This document shows positions 14,901-26,441 of a stretch of DNA of 64,000 nucleotides, piece after piece. Positions within the stretch are counted from its first letter, which is position 1, and each line of letters opens with the position of its first letter. A model generated the notes under the pieces. That model had not been told where the DNA came from, did no database searches, and saw nothing but the letters and a program-made list of their open reading frames with translations. Source of the stretch: Avena insularis (Eukaryota; Streptophyta; Magnoliopsida; Poales; Poaceae); contig CM042691.1 in the NCBI GenBank assembly GCA_023614405.1, positions 173,882,927 through 173,946,926 on the forward strand. Reading direction: 5' to 3'. Position numbers and translations under genes: made by a program.

Positions 14901-15382
14901 CCTTTCTATATTCTGAAGCCATTAATACGACGTCTACATTAAGTTACGATCCAGGAATCATCATCAAAAGTTCTAGATCTTAAATGAAGTAAAGGAAGTC
15001 ATCATATACATCAACTCCAGTGAAGATGAAGTTTCTGATTAGATAGGGATAAATTATCTAGCCATAGCACCTACTTCTGTAGATTATTGCAATAGCAGCA
15101 ATGCAAGCTTCAATAGTTTAGATACTAGTCTATTAGTATAATAGATTTGAGTTAATTATTTCTGATTCTTCTTTGTAAGAAGTTTCTTTATCTCTCTATA
15201 ACCTAGAGTGTTCCATGGATCTTATGTAAAGAGTCGAGTTGTAACCTATAGTCATGTCTTGGACCCTTTGTGTTTCTGTTGTACCTCTCTGAGGGATGTA
15301 ATACTAGTGAACGGTGTTTCATTGGTGTTATGTTAACAACTATAGTGTACTACATCATGCAGTGGTATGCTGGGTCACCGCA
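8960..15382 (+). mobile_element. LARD-1, 3' LTR (6,423 bp)
   Basis: This is the complete right LTR, starting TGTAACATACC and ending CACCGCA. It repeats the organisation of the left LTR: AT-rich arms, a GC-rich island at about 11400-12370, and a conserved module at 14614-14656. It was inserted next to the pol stop codon of the older minus-strand Tekay element. The stop codon is at 15385-15387, two bases past the LTR end. The right target duplication would be AACTA at 15383-15387; its partner is outside the window. Confidence 0.92.
14614..14656 (+). other. Conserved LTR module (LARD-1 right copy)
   Basis: Same module as at 5660-5704, with a few substitutions. It lies about 730 bp from the LTR end. 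Confidence 0.6.
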
Positions 15383-15384
15383 AA

Positions 15385-15551
15385 CTAGGTACTAAAAAGA
15401 TTTGGAAACTCCTTCCTCATGTAATCCTCGCGCTCCCAAGTGGCTTCTTTTTCAGTATGATTGCTCCATTGGATTTTGAGAATCTTGATACTTCTGGTCC
15501 GGGTGGTCCGGAAAGCTTATTCCAAAATACGGATAGGTTCTTCATGATAGG
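15385..15551 (-). pseudogene. Chromodomain at pol C-terminus (minus Tekay)
   Basis: The minus strand encodes a chromodomain tail with the peptides IKILKIQWSNHTEKEATWE and REDYMRKEFPNLF, then TAG at 15387-15385. The WSNH..EATWE signature is typical of the C-terminal chromodomain of Tekay/Del chromoviruses, which directs integration through chromatin binding. The plus-strand relative carries the same domain at about 61211-61318. Integrase lies upstream, with a frame break between them. Confidence 0.85.
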
Positions 15552-16715
15552 TCATGACTGGGATGATCTCCACATATATTGATCGATGTTCTTGAAAACT
15601 TCCATTGTTTTGGGGACTTGTAAACACTTCCGAACTAACGAGATATGAAACACATCATGTACCGCTGACATCTCTTCTAGCAGTTCTATCTGATACAATA
15701 CCTGTCCTCGGCGACTTAGAATCTTGAAGGGTCCAATGTATCTGAGGGCAAGCTTTCCTTTGAGTTGGAAATGATGCATTCCTTTCAAGGGTGATACTTT
15801 CAGATACACAAAATCTCCTACATTGAAGGCTAGATCTCGAGGTCTCTTGTCGGCATAACTCCTCTGTCTAGATTGGGCAGTCTTAAGGTGCTCACGGATC
15901 TTGTGAATTTTCTCTACAGCTTCTCGTAGGATGTCGGGTCCAAAAATCTGACTCTCTCCTACTTCCGACCAATTCAGTGGGGTACGACACTTCCTTCCAT
16001 ACATAAATTCAAATGTGGACATTTGCAAACTGGCTTGGTAACTGTTGTATGAGAATTCTGTGAAAGGAAGATAGTCCTCCCATTTAGATCCATATTCCAA
16101 CACACAAGCTCTCAACATATCTTCGAGTATCTAGTTTACTCGCTCCGTTTGTCCATCAGTCTGAGGGTGATAAGCTGTTCCGAAATTCAGCTTGGTTCCT
16201 AATCCTTCTTGGACATTCTTCCAAAATCTTGAGGTAAACTGGGTTCCTCGATCTGACACAATGTTCTTGGGGATCCCATGCAAACTTACTATTCTAGCAA
16301 TGTACAACTCTACTAGCTTTGAGCTCTGATAAGTGGTCTTGGCCGGTAAGAAATGAGCTACTTTGGAAAGTCTATCCACTATGACCCAAATAGAATCATT
16401 CCCTCTACTAGATATAGGCAAACCAGTGATGAAATCCATTCCAACCGAATCCCATTTCCATTCTAGGATCTGCATAGGTTGGAAAAGTCTTGCGGATCTC
16501 TGATGCTCCGCTTTGACTCTCTGATAGATATCACATTTGGAATTATAGCTTCCGACTTCTCGCTTCATCTTATGCCACCAAAATTGCTCCTTCAAATCCT
16601 GATACATCTTGGTTCCTCCCGGGTGGATGGAGTAAAGAGTATCATGGGCTTCTTGCAAAATGGCTTGTTTCGACTCTAAATCTGCGGGCACACAGATTCC
16701 TCCTTTATACCACAA
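15552..16715 (-). pseudogene. Integrase (minus Tekay), broken
   Basis: Two collinear open stretches (16131-16715 and 15552-16118) encode a retroviral-type integrase. The zinc region contains H..H and CDIYQ, where the second cysteine of the usual CxxC has become tyrosine. Core acidic residues are visible in VGMDFITGLP, VSDRGTQFTS and TDGQTERVN. The segment ends with GRKCRTPLNW, LKGMHHFQLKGKLALRYIGP and a VFHISLVRKCL tail, the usual C-terminal fold. One TAG separates the two stretches where the plus-strand relative has a glutamine codon. Confidence 0.92.
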
Positions 16716-17008
16716 AACTCCTTCTTCATCTTCCGTAAATCCGGGAACCTTCCCTATACCGATAAGACGTTTAATTCTGTCAATACTGGCATTTCCTTTC
16801 TGAGCTTCCTTGATCTTGATCTATCAAGGTGGGTTGAAGTTCGATACTAGCTAGGAATCCTTCACTAACTAGTTCCATTTTGAAATCTTCCAACTCCTTA
16901 TGCAAACTTTGTTGCTCTTTTAGAATCATGGTGTTTAATCTACATGGCAATCTACTAAGAGCATCAGCTACAACATTGGCCTTGCCGGGGTGGTAGTGAA
17001 TGTCAAGG

Positions 17009-17480
17009 TCATAATCCTTGATTAACTCTATCCATATTTGTTGTCAATTCCTTCTGAGTAAAAATATACTTCAGGCTCTTGTGATCCGAGTAAATCTCAC
17101 GGCGATTACCCATAAGGTAATGACGCCATGCTTTCAAGGCTAAAACAACGGCGGCTAACTCTAGGTCATGGGTAGGGTAATTCTTCTCATGTTGCTTCAG
17201 TTGGCGAGACATAAATGTTAACACTTTTCCTTCTTGCATTAACACATATCCGAGACCAATCTTGGATGCATCACAATAAACATCAAAGGGTTGGTTGATA
17301 TCAGGCATGATCAAAATTGGGGCTAAAATCAATCTCTTCTTGAGTTCTTGAAAACTCGCTTCACACTTTTCCGTGCATTCAAACTTCTGATCTTTCTTGA
17401 GTAACTAAGTCATCGGCCTAGCGATGCTTGAAAATCCTTCAACAAACTTGTGGTAATATCCCGCTAATCCAAGAAATGCA
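17009..17480 (-). pseudogene. RNase H and RT connection (minus Tekay)
   Basis: The frame at 17009-17332 encodes the RNase H domain, with [15 protein letters not shown] (first Asp), [14 protein letters not shown] (Glu) and [17 protein letters not shown] (second Asp). Upstream to about 17480, further frames carry the RT thumb region ([12 protein letters not shown]). The domain degrades the RNA of the RNA-DNA hybrid during reverse transcription. The reading frame is lost near 17040, and stops are present. Confidence 0.85.
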
Positions 17481-17639
17481 CGAACTTCAGTTTGAGTGGT
17501 TGGTGCTCTCCATTCCTCAACATCCTTAATCTTGGCGGGGTCGACAACAACTCCTCAGCTGACAAGATATTTCCGAGGAAACCTACTTCCTTTAAGCAAA
17601 ACTCACACTTGCTGAACTTGGCATACAACTAATGCTCTC

Positions 17640-18250
17640 TAAAAGTTCCAAGGATGGTTCTTAGGTGTTGTTCATGTTCTTCGTCCGATTTGGAGTAGAT
17701 TAGAATGTCATCGATGAAAACGAAAAACAAAATTATCTAAGAATTTCATGAAAATCTTATTCATGAGGTTCATGAAGTAAGCGGGGGCATTGGTTAATCT
17801 AAAATACATGACCTTGTACTCATACAATCCATATCGTGTCATGAAAGCAGTCTTTAGAATATCCGTTGCACGAATTTTTAGTTGATGATAACTATTTCTA
17901 AGATCAATCTTAGAGAATACTCTAGCACCGGTCAACTGGTCAAACAAATCTTCTATCTTTGGCAAAAGGGTACTTGTTTTTGATGTAAACGGCTGCACCA
18001 TCTTTCTTATCCACAAACAGAACAGGTGATCTCCATGGCGATGCACTGGGTTGAATCAGGTCTTTGCTAATCATGTCGTCAAGTTGCTTCTTGATCTCCA
18101 CTAACTCAGATGGGTTCATACTATAGGGTCTCTGAGCTATGTGTCCAGTTCCATGGATTAGTTCAATGATAAACTCGATATGCCGATCTGGGGGCATACC
18201 GGGTAATTCATCTGGGAACACATCGGAGTATTCACAGACTACTCTAACTT
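17640..18250 (-). pseudogene. Reverse transcriptase (minus Tekay), with internal deletion
   Basis: Recognisable RT blocks are [56 protein letters not shown] (shortened here) and the [12 protein letters not shown] catalytic region near 17690-17715, which is split by a frameshift. Compared with the plus-strand copy, about 40 bases are missing after VDKKDG, removing the region that carries YRKLNDV. The enzyme cannot be active. The family normally encodes one gag-pol polyprotein. Confidence 0.88.
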
Positions 18251-18941
18251 GGTCAAGCGTTGGTTGGGCTAAACTCTTGTTGCATTTGAATTGACCAGGA
18301 AAGGTCTCAGATACATGCTCAACTGACACTCCGGTACTACTGGTCATGGTTATGGCTTTCTTGGCACAATCTATGAGTCCTTGATGTTTCGACATCCAAT
18401 CCATTCCTAGTACTACTTCCAAACCTTTTGTTTCGAGTACTATTAGATTGGCATAGAAATCTATTCCATAAATTCTGATAGGCATGGCCTTGAAAATTTT
18501 CTTAGCTTTGGTAGTTGAACCAGGTATTTGAACTATCATGACATGCTTCAAATTTGTTGGTTGAATCTTACCAGTGCATGCAAATTCTTCCGTAACAAAT
18601 GAGTGCGATGCTGTAGAGTAAACAACACTCTTGCAAGTACTGAATTAACACAAAACATACCCAGAACGACATCTGACGCTTCCTGGGCTTCTTCATCATT
18701 CATGGGGAACAGACGACCTGCACGGTTGTTCGTGTTTCCTAGGGAGAATCTCTTTCCAGGTTGGACAAGACGCTGTTGTTGGGAAGGTGCAGCAACATTG
18801 GTTGCTGCAGCAGTCTTCTTGGGGCACTCATTTGAATAGTGACCTGTCACTCCACACTCAAAATAGGTGATTGTTGACTTGTTCGTGCAAGCAACATGTA
18901 CGGCATTACTTCCAGTCCTTGGGGCAGTATTATTGTTGGGA
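18250..18941 (-). pseudogene. Zinc knuckle and aspartic protease (minus Tekay)
   Basis: The region encodes the nucleocapsid knuckle (FECGVTGHYSNECP near 18815-18870, with its first cysteine replaced by tyrosine), a linker, then the protease (VLARVLF...THLL where the relative has the DSG active site). One missing base has destroyed the DSG frame near 18615. The downstream protease body is intact in frame, with [20 protein letters not shown]. It is cut upstream at 18941 by the solo LTR and resumes as gag at 34696. Confidence 0.85.
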
Positions 18942-18946
18942 TTGGT
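18942..18946. repeat. Target site duplication TTGGT, left copy
   Basis: TTGGT immediately precedes TGTGACACCC. An identical TTGGT at 34691-34695 follows GGGTGTTACA. The two copies bracket one LTR and the gag frame resumes across them. Confidence 0.92.
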
Positions 18947-19620
18947 TGTGACACCCTCGAGATTAGGGCTAAACAAATCCCAGACTTTCGTCTGAAATAA
19001 GATTAACCTTGAGCTCGAGAATATCCAGTGAAGAATCGGTAACACAGCAGTGACCCTACGACACAAAAATTATTACACCAAGCTCATAATTGAGCAGAGA
19101 ACCAAATTATTACAAGCAGAGGTCACTGACCACAAACATCAAACAACGGAAGGAAAATTATGCTATTAAATATAGCAAACTTAACAAATGGCCTAAGAGG
19201 CCTGAAGCATAACGATGACGTCCCAGCCCATAGATTCCAGGCTGCCGGCCGGGAACCCCAAGCTACTCGTCGATGTCGATGTAGTACGTAACTCGTCTTC
19301 AAGGGGACACTTACTCTGCCAAAAGTATCAAGAAAGCCAGGGTGAGTACAGGGTGTACTCCGCAAGACTTATGGCTGGTGGAGTTGTTTTGCGAAAAGCC
19401 ATATTTCTTTATAAAACAAGAGAGGGAGAAGAATCTCATCTAATCAGAGTATTTAAAAGGGGATAAGAGAGCGACATCTCCGAAATATTGATCATCATCT
19501 TTTGATATCCACCGAATCATCATCATCTGAACTAGGATCACCCCCCCTACCCATGAGGAAGAACATTAGTTCCCAAGTTTTACGATTAGGTTCATGTTCT
19601 CTATGATCTCCCATCCGTTC

Positions 19621-19696
19621 CCAAGTCGTCCATATCCGTGGACACGTCTTTCCTAAAGATTATTACCCTGTAGGGGTGTACAACTTTACCCAGACG
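19621..19696 (-). other. Conserved LTR module (solo LTR)
   Basis: The minus strand reads GGGTAAAGTTGTACACCCCT, then ACAGGGTAAT and CGTGTCCACGGATATGGAC. It lies about 680-750 bp from the LTR 3' end at 18947. It shares the right half with LARD-2 and the plus-strand Tekay LTR. Confidence 0.65.
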
Positions 19697-21724
19697 TACC
19701 AACCGACTCTTATTGCCACTTGACACACTTCCTTGGTGTGCTGACAGAGGGTGTGGTTGGACACGACCTTTACCTTGCTTTCACCGAGACCATGAGTCAT
19801 GCAATAAGTATTGTTACGTCGTAACGGGTCAAATCCCGAAGTCGGTACTTAAACATGTGAGGCGAGGTTGGTTTACCAGGGGCGCCATCAACCCCAAGCA
19901 ACCCTGTCCACGCTTCCCTACCTGTTATGAATGCACCTCCTTCACCTCCTTCTTTCGAAAACGTTTTCAATGCGTATGTCAAATGGAACGCCCAAACTAT
20001 GTGACTCATGGAATATACTAGGCAAGTTAGTCAATCATGGGGTCCCCATTTACCCCGTGTGGTTGTACGCTCGTCTTGGTTCAAGAGGCAAGAACCCAGG
20101 GTCCTAAGGGTGGCGAGCATGGGACTAGAAAAAACCACATCCCACCGTGGCATGCCATACAAGCCTTAGCATGTTTAATCTCATATCACTGATCTCATCT
20201 TATCATGTTCTCCTGTCATACTAGATTATTTGCATCTGATACATCATGTGGATGAACCAGACTCAACAGCTAAGCATGGCTAAGCAAGACACAGATATAA
20301 GCTCTAGCAGTGCACACACGTGAAACCTAGTTATGCTAGGAGCAGTGGATCAGGTAATATAAGCTCAAGGGGAGTATGCAAGAGATAGGATACTCCATCT
20401 ATCGATAAAGAACCACAGTAGAATCGTATGCATCATGGCAAGAATTGAAATGCTTTCGAAATCATAGGATTATATCATGGTGGGGCTATGCTTGCCTTTG
20501 CCAGTTGATGACAGATAAGCAAATCTTTGGGAGCCTTGAACTTGACTTGGTTACAATTGGTCAAGTATTGTTCGTCGATCTTCGATCTTCAACGGTGTTG
20601 ATCTCGGTCTTCGATCTCGATCTTGATCTCGTATTCTACCGAGAAGAACCAAACACCAAAAAGAGAGGGAAACAATCAACACATGGCATCGATGCAATGC
20701 TCAAGCAGGGATGATGATATGACAAGTTGAATTGTATTGGAATGTCACCCTAAAACACGCTCGACAATTTAAACGGGGTTCCGAGGGGTGAAAACCCTAA
20801 CTCGGGGAAACTCCGGATGTATATGAGAGGGTTTACTAAGTTCTTATAATTATACTTGTCATTTAAGTTGTTGAACAATGCATGATTATAGCTTAGATAG
20901 GTAGGTTTCATTTTTTTGAACATTCTGATATATTATTTGTATTTTTCTGACTTAGAAATAATTAGATATTGATTTTACAAGTTTTAATCAAATTCTGGAA
21001 TTATTAAACCAATTAAAAACATTTACTGCGTCAGCATGACACAGGGCTGACGTCACCAGAGGGGTCATGGTCGTTTTTTACTGGGTCTGGGGCTACCCCC
21101 AGTCACTGATGACTGGGCCCTATGGCCAGGTCATCATACCACGGAGGAAGGCAGCGGGGTGGCCACGTCGACTCCACGTGGCTGCCACGTAGAAGCCATG
21201 CGGGACCACGTCAGCTTGCCGGCGTACACGCCAGACGGCGGCGGTTGGCGGTGCTTGGGGGCGAACTGGGAAGGACGAGGTAGCTCGTTCGAATCAGGGC
21301 TGCATAGCGAACCTAACAAGGGGGCGCCGCTCCGATTGGGTCGCCAGAGCAACGGCTACTGCGAGCGGCGGCGGCAACGCTTGCAGGTCAACGGCGAGCG
21401 GCAGATACAGCGAGCTAGCGAGCAAGCGAAGGATGCCAAGGGCACCAGAGGCTCACCAAGGCGATTGGTGGTGACGCGAGATGAGGATGCCGGGCAGCAG
21501 GGAGGCGGCGGTGGAGGTCATCGCCGGGTGGGGGAAACGTCGATGGCGACGATACAGAGCATCCCTGCTCGATTCCGTTGGCAGGGAAGATCAGCTCGAC
21601 GAGGCGGAGCTCCAGGGACCGTCGGTTTGGCGAGGGGATGCCGGAGACAGCAGGGACGACGACGAACTGCGGCTAGGGTTCGGGAGCTTCGGCGTGTGAG
21701 TGACGCAGAGTAGAGGAGAGGGAG

Positions 21725-21729
21725 ATATG
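21725..21729. repeat. LARD-2 target site duplication, left (ATATG)
   Basis: ATATG precedes the LARD-2 left terminus. The right flank at 34094-34098 is GTATG, a 4/5 match, consistent with a 5-bp duplication that has gained one substitution. Confidence 0.65.
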
Positions 21730-24700
21730 TGTAACTACCTCGGTGAATTACGCTCCTAGTTACAAGCCTGGATGAGCAGAAATGGTTGAAATAGTACGAT
21801 GGGGCCCAAATGCCACTCACAGGTAGATCTTTCGGCCGTCCCAACCATTTCCATACATCGGGACAAGAACGGGCAACGTAATCGGCAGGCGAAGGGATCA
21901 ACTACATACACAAATGAGTATGTATGCAAGCCACCATACAATAGTACATCAGAGCCATTCCATCTAAAAAGAAAGGAAATATAGCAACGCCATACGGCAA
22001 GATCCAAATATCCTAGATAGATATAATAGTTTAGAATATCTCCTCATACATCAAACATCAGAGTATCAAGCGGAAGCGGAAGACAAAATCCGAGTATGGA
22101 TAAGAAGCAAATCGGCATAAGATGCCCCATAAATAAGCACATCCCGCCCACAGATCTCACGGATCCCCGTTCCTGGAATCTCTACACCGAATGATCGTTG
22201 CCCACATCGTCCGTCTCCTCCACCCAGTATCCATCTTGTGAGTTTACCTGTTCATCTGAACCAATAATTTATCGTGTGAGACCCTAGGGGTACTCAGCAA
22301 GTCTTTATGCCTCTAAAGGGGACACAACCTGGGGTGACGCAATTGCAGCAAAAGATAAACCCTAACAATTCTATAGATACTCGCTAACCATCCGCCTAAC
22401 CAGAGATAGACGGATGTCCGTGAATTAATAACAACAGTTATAACAGGTAATAATAACAGATCCATCCTCCTCCTTGCTTACCGACGAGGAAGCGGATGAA
22501 CAACCCCCCCATCCGTTGGCAGTTTTATTATCCATTCCGTGAGTATTGCACTATTTACTAGTCAGGTACCTAGTCTAGTCAAATTAAAAGCGGTACTTTA
22601 GTTATGCTTGTCTATGATCGAGAAACTGTGCTCCAAGTCGTCCATAACGCGACACGGCTTTGAAAGTTTTTACCGCAGGGTGCACAAATAGCAACACACT
22701 CGATATGCCTCGGAAAAACCAAATCAAAACCCAACGAGGCAGTCACGACAAAGCGATCACAGGATTCAGAAATATTTCAGGGGGCCACCCCATTGAGCTA
22801 CCCGCAACGAAGTTAGCTGACTCCGAGACGGCCTCAAGGTTTGCGCCAGTGGCTGTGAACGACTGGGAACCCGAAAATGTGACTGGGCTTGTCGACACCG
22901 CGAAAACACTCCGCTTTCCTAAACAAAGACAGGTAAAGACTCGCACAATTTAAATAAAGCAGTAAAGCATGGCATAAGTACATGATAGTAAATAAAACCT
23001 CAAACTAGTTTGTGGCCCCAAGAAATAAGAATGAATCAAGCTCTGGCTCAGGGGGGTTCATAAGCCTCCCGGATGTGGATAGCACGAATATTCAAGGAAC
23101 AGGAATCAAGTACTCGGGGTCCTACGGGACACAAGTGAGCCTGAAAAACCAAATAGCGAATATGGCTCACCGATGCCACTTTCATTAGTTATCCCATTAC
23201 TACTCAGGTTAAGTTGTTTAGGTACCTCGTTATCCATCAGACACTCACATACCCTACACATGCTGTTCTACGACTCGCATGGCTCAAACAACTCCTGTAG
23301 TAATGGCTCATGGGATGGAGGAACAAGCTTCGGTGGGGTTTAAAAGTAAAGGATATGCAATGCATGGGATTCAATTTAATGCAATCGCGACTCAATGATG
23401 CAAGAATAAGATAGAGGCAATAGGTACTATATGTATGCAAGCATGTGGTAGTGCTTGCCTGGCAGCTCAGTTGAAGCGAGAGAAGGATCTGGGTAGTGCT
23501 CCTGGTTCTCTTGATATATCCCCTGCTCAGCGTCTATTCGAAGAAGAACCAAACAAACAAGGGCCAACATAAATAAAGTGCACAAGCATATGCATAAATG
23601 CGACAAGCAAACAATCATGCCATGATGAATGATGCACAATTTGCATGGCAATAAGTAGCATGGCATGGGTGAGGTGTGGAAACAATAATAAAGCAGTTTT
23701 ACTGAGCTTTGGCCTCATTTTATTCTTATATTAGTTGCTGTATACTTTGTATTTATATGATGCATGCTGCAATTCAAAACATGGAATGCATAAACAGAAA
23801 GGTCTCGTCGAGCTAATCATTTTAGACATATCATTTGTTAAATTTGGAGTTATAAAACAAAAGTTATTAATTATTAAGGCCAAAAGGGCATTTTATTGTA
23901 ATTTAAAACAACTCGAAATTTTAAGTGGTCAAAATATAATTTGAAGGGCATATTTGAATTCCTCACATTTTTCTGATTTGAAAACATATATTATTTGTTT
24001 AAAATGGATTTATATTTTAAAAGATATTTAAAAACAGAAATAAATTTGAATTTGAAATAAATTTGAAAAGATTTGAATTAAACCAGAAATAAGCAGAGAC
24101 TTTTTGCACTCAGGCAGAGCTAACCCAAGTCACCGACGGGTGGGACCCGTGCTGACCGGGCGACTCGGAGCGCGCTGGGGCTTTTCTCACTGCGGAGATA
24201 GCTAGCCCAGGAGGCAGACAGGTGGGACCAAGCTCATGCAGCCCACATGTCGTGAAGGCGAGCACTAACAGATGGGGTCAACATGGAGTGCGGGTTGAGA
24301 CTACTAGAGGGCAGGGGGTTCTCTGCAAAAACGCTGGCGCGGCTGACTAGTGGGACCGCTAGGATCGCGGGTTGAGCCGAAAAAGAAAGCAGGGGGGGTA
24401 TGCGCAAAAAGGGGGGCGCCGTACTGTTGATCTTCTCTGCCTCGAGCGTCAGGTCGGTGTTCAGCAGAGCGGGCGCGCGCAGGGATCGAACGAGCGACGC
24501 GGCACGCGCGCGGAGGCGGAGCCACTGCGGTAGGTTGGGGTTGGTGTCAGGGAAGCGGGCGAGGCCTAGATAGGGTTCTACGCAGAGCGCGAGCGTGCAG
24601 ACGCCGGAGCACTCCGACGCGCAGAGGCCGTTCAACGCAAAGTCCGGCGAGGCTAGGGGGTTACAGAGAGGCGGACCATGTCCAGGAGAGAGAAGAGCTC

Positions 24701-26403
24701 ACCGGGAGGGTGTCGGTGTAGGTGGATCGGGCTGGGAGGCAGGGGATCGTCGACGTGGCTCGCGGACGGCGGCTAGGGTTTGTCATCGGGGTGGCGGTGG
24801 TTCTGGCGGTTCCGGTGCTTCTCCTCCACGACGGTGTGTACAGGCGGACTTCCCGGAGTCTCCTCGTTCTCCTCGATCACCTCCACGCCACGCTCGTTTG
24901 CTGGTTCGAGGGATCGGTGGTGGACAGACGGTGGCCGGCGTTGGGGGTAGACGGCGGCGGTGAAGAAGAGAGGGGATAGGCAGGGCGCCTCGGCCAGATC
25001 TGGAGAGGCAGGAGGGGCCGGGAGGGAGTAGATAGGGACGGGGTAGGAGAGGATGCCGTGGGGAGTGGGGTAGATGGAAAAGGTGGCTCGGTGCCACCTT
25101 TCTCTTCTCCCCTCCTCACGTGCCTGGGGTCGGCCAGGACAGCTGCATGGGGCTTCCAGGTGGGACCAGAGGGCGAGGCCAGGAGGCAGGGGCAGGCTCG
25201 GGCTAGGGGGCCACAAGGCAGGGAAAGAAGAGAGGGAGAGAGGGTAGGCTCGGGTTAGGGTTTTGGGGGAGCCTCGGGTGAGCTAGGCTCGGGTAGCTAG
25301 GTGGCTCGGGCTAGGGTTTAGGAGAGAGAGGGGAGCGGGCAGGGTGGCATGGTGGGGCCACCTAGGTGAGAGAGAGAGAGAGGCCGAGAGAGAGAGGTGT
25401 GGTAGCTTAGGGTTTAGAGAGAGGGGGGTGTGGTTAGACTAGAGGAGATGGTCATGGGGATGGTGAAGAGGGGAGATTAGGTGTAGGGTTTTCTTTTGGA
25501 CAAGACCAAGCAAACACAAGCCATGCCCACACAAGATCTAGACAAAGAAAAGAATGCGGTGAGGTGGTTTAAGCATGATCAAATAAGATCAAGCTAAAAG
25601 GAGGGAGAGAGAGAGAGATGATCCACTCCAAAAGCAAATAAAACCAAAGCTAGTAAAAGATGGTTCTTGCATGGCCCATGCAAAACAATTAATGCCTTGC
25701 TTATTTTGTGAAAACAAGATTATCACATGGCATCAAACTTAGGCATTCCCACAAGTGGAATAAAGCCAAGCCAAGAATTTAAAAGAAAGTCCCAAGTGGA
25801 TTAAATGGAGATGATCATATTTGAATACAAATGGGACATGCTAGTGTGTATGGGCCACTAGATGATTAATAGTCCCAAAAATATTCCAACATGAGCTTCA
25901 TTCCATATTAATCCATATGGAAGCTAGGGAAAAGGGGTCCACTCACAAGGCATGCAAAGGTGGCCATGTGGCTCTCATATATCAATAATGTGAAAACAAC
26001 ATGATGCCAAGATGAGAGCATGTGGAAAAGAATTGGATCCATTCCAACCCACATGAGCTAGAGGTAAACTCAAATAAAGTGCAAAGCTCATATTTAGTTG
26101 GATGGTGGAATTATAAGGTGATGAAAGAAAAGGTGGTGGAGTTAATAAAAGATATGCCCCCAACTCAACTTGGGCATTTAAACAATATATCAAGAACACA
26201 ATACAATATCAAGAGGCAAATACAATTAATAATGCATATGAGATAAGAACCAAATGGAAAAGGGTTTTATATGATGCTCAAATGCAAGGAGGCATGATGA
26301 CATGAGCATGATATAATGATGATGCAACAATTAAATATATGAAGTAGCATCTATATAGACTAGGCTAGTAGCATTGCAATTGTTAGACAATTGGGATGCT
26401 ACA
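21730..26403 (-). mobile_element. LARD-2, 3' LTR (4,674 bp)
   Basis: This LTR runs from TGTAACTACC to GGATGCTACA on the plus strand; because the element is inverted, it is the 3' LTR. It aligns over its whole length with 29460-34093. A GC-rich block with GA-rich runs spans about 24120-25640. Plant telobox-type motifs (AAACCCTA on the minus strand) are near 24774, 25255, 25312, 25408 and 25484. Long open frames in the GC block (for example 24773-25216 on the minus strand) follow base composition and are shifted by indels between the two copies, so I do not call them genes. Confidence 0.92.
22632..22700 (-). other. Conserved LTR module (LARD-2 left copy)
   Basis: Counterpart of 30361-30435, but with several small deletions. 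It ends in CGTTATGGACGACTTGG on the minus strand. Confidence 0.55.
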
Positions 26404-26415
26404 ACTCTCCCGCAC
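26404..26415 (-). other. LARD-2 polypurine tract
   Basis: The minus strand reads GTGCGGGAGAGT directly before the TGTAGCATCCC start of the 3' LTR. It is shorter and less purine-rich than the Tekay tract. Confidence 0.75.
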
Positions 26416-26422
26416 TAAACAA

Positions 26423-26441
26423 GAATCTCGCCCCGAGATTC
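26423..26441 (-). other. Hairpin upstream of the LARD-2 PPT
   Basis: A perfect 8-bp stem GAATCTCG/CGAGATTC has a three-base loop. The Tekay counterpart at 61341-61359 has AAATCTCG/CGAGATTT, so the outermost pair changed from A-T to G-C with pairing kept. Confidence 0.75.

Noticed and set aside
24773..25216. Long open frames on both strands in GC-rich LARD-2 LTR (also 32479-32913, 24595-24963)
   Set aside because: Arginine- and proline-rich translations that follow GC content; small indels between the two LTR copies change the frames, and no domain is recognisable.
26022..26246. 74-residue frame identical at 33712-33936
   Set aside because: Identity comes from the two LTR copies being nearly identical there; there is no coding signature or known motif.
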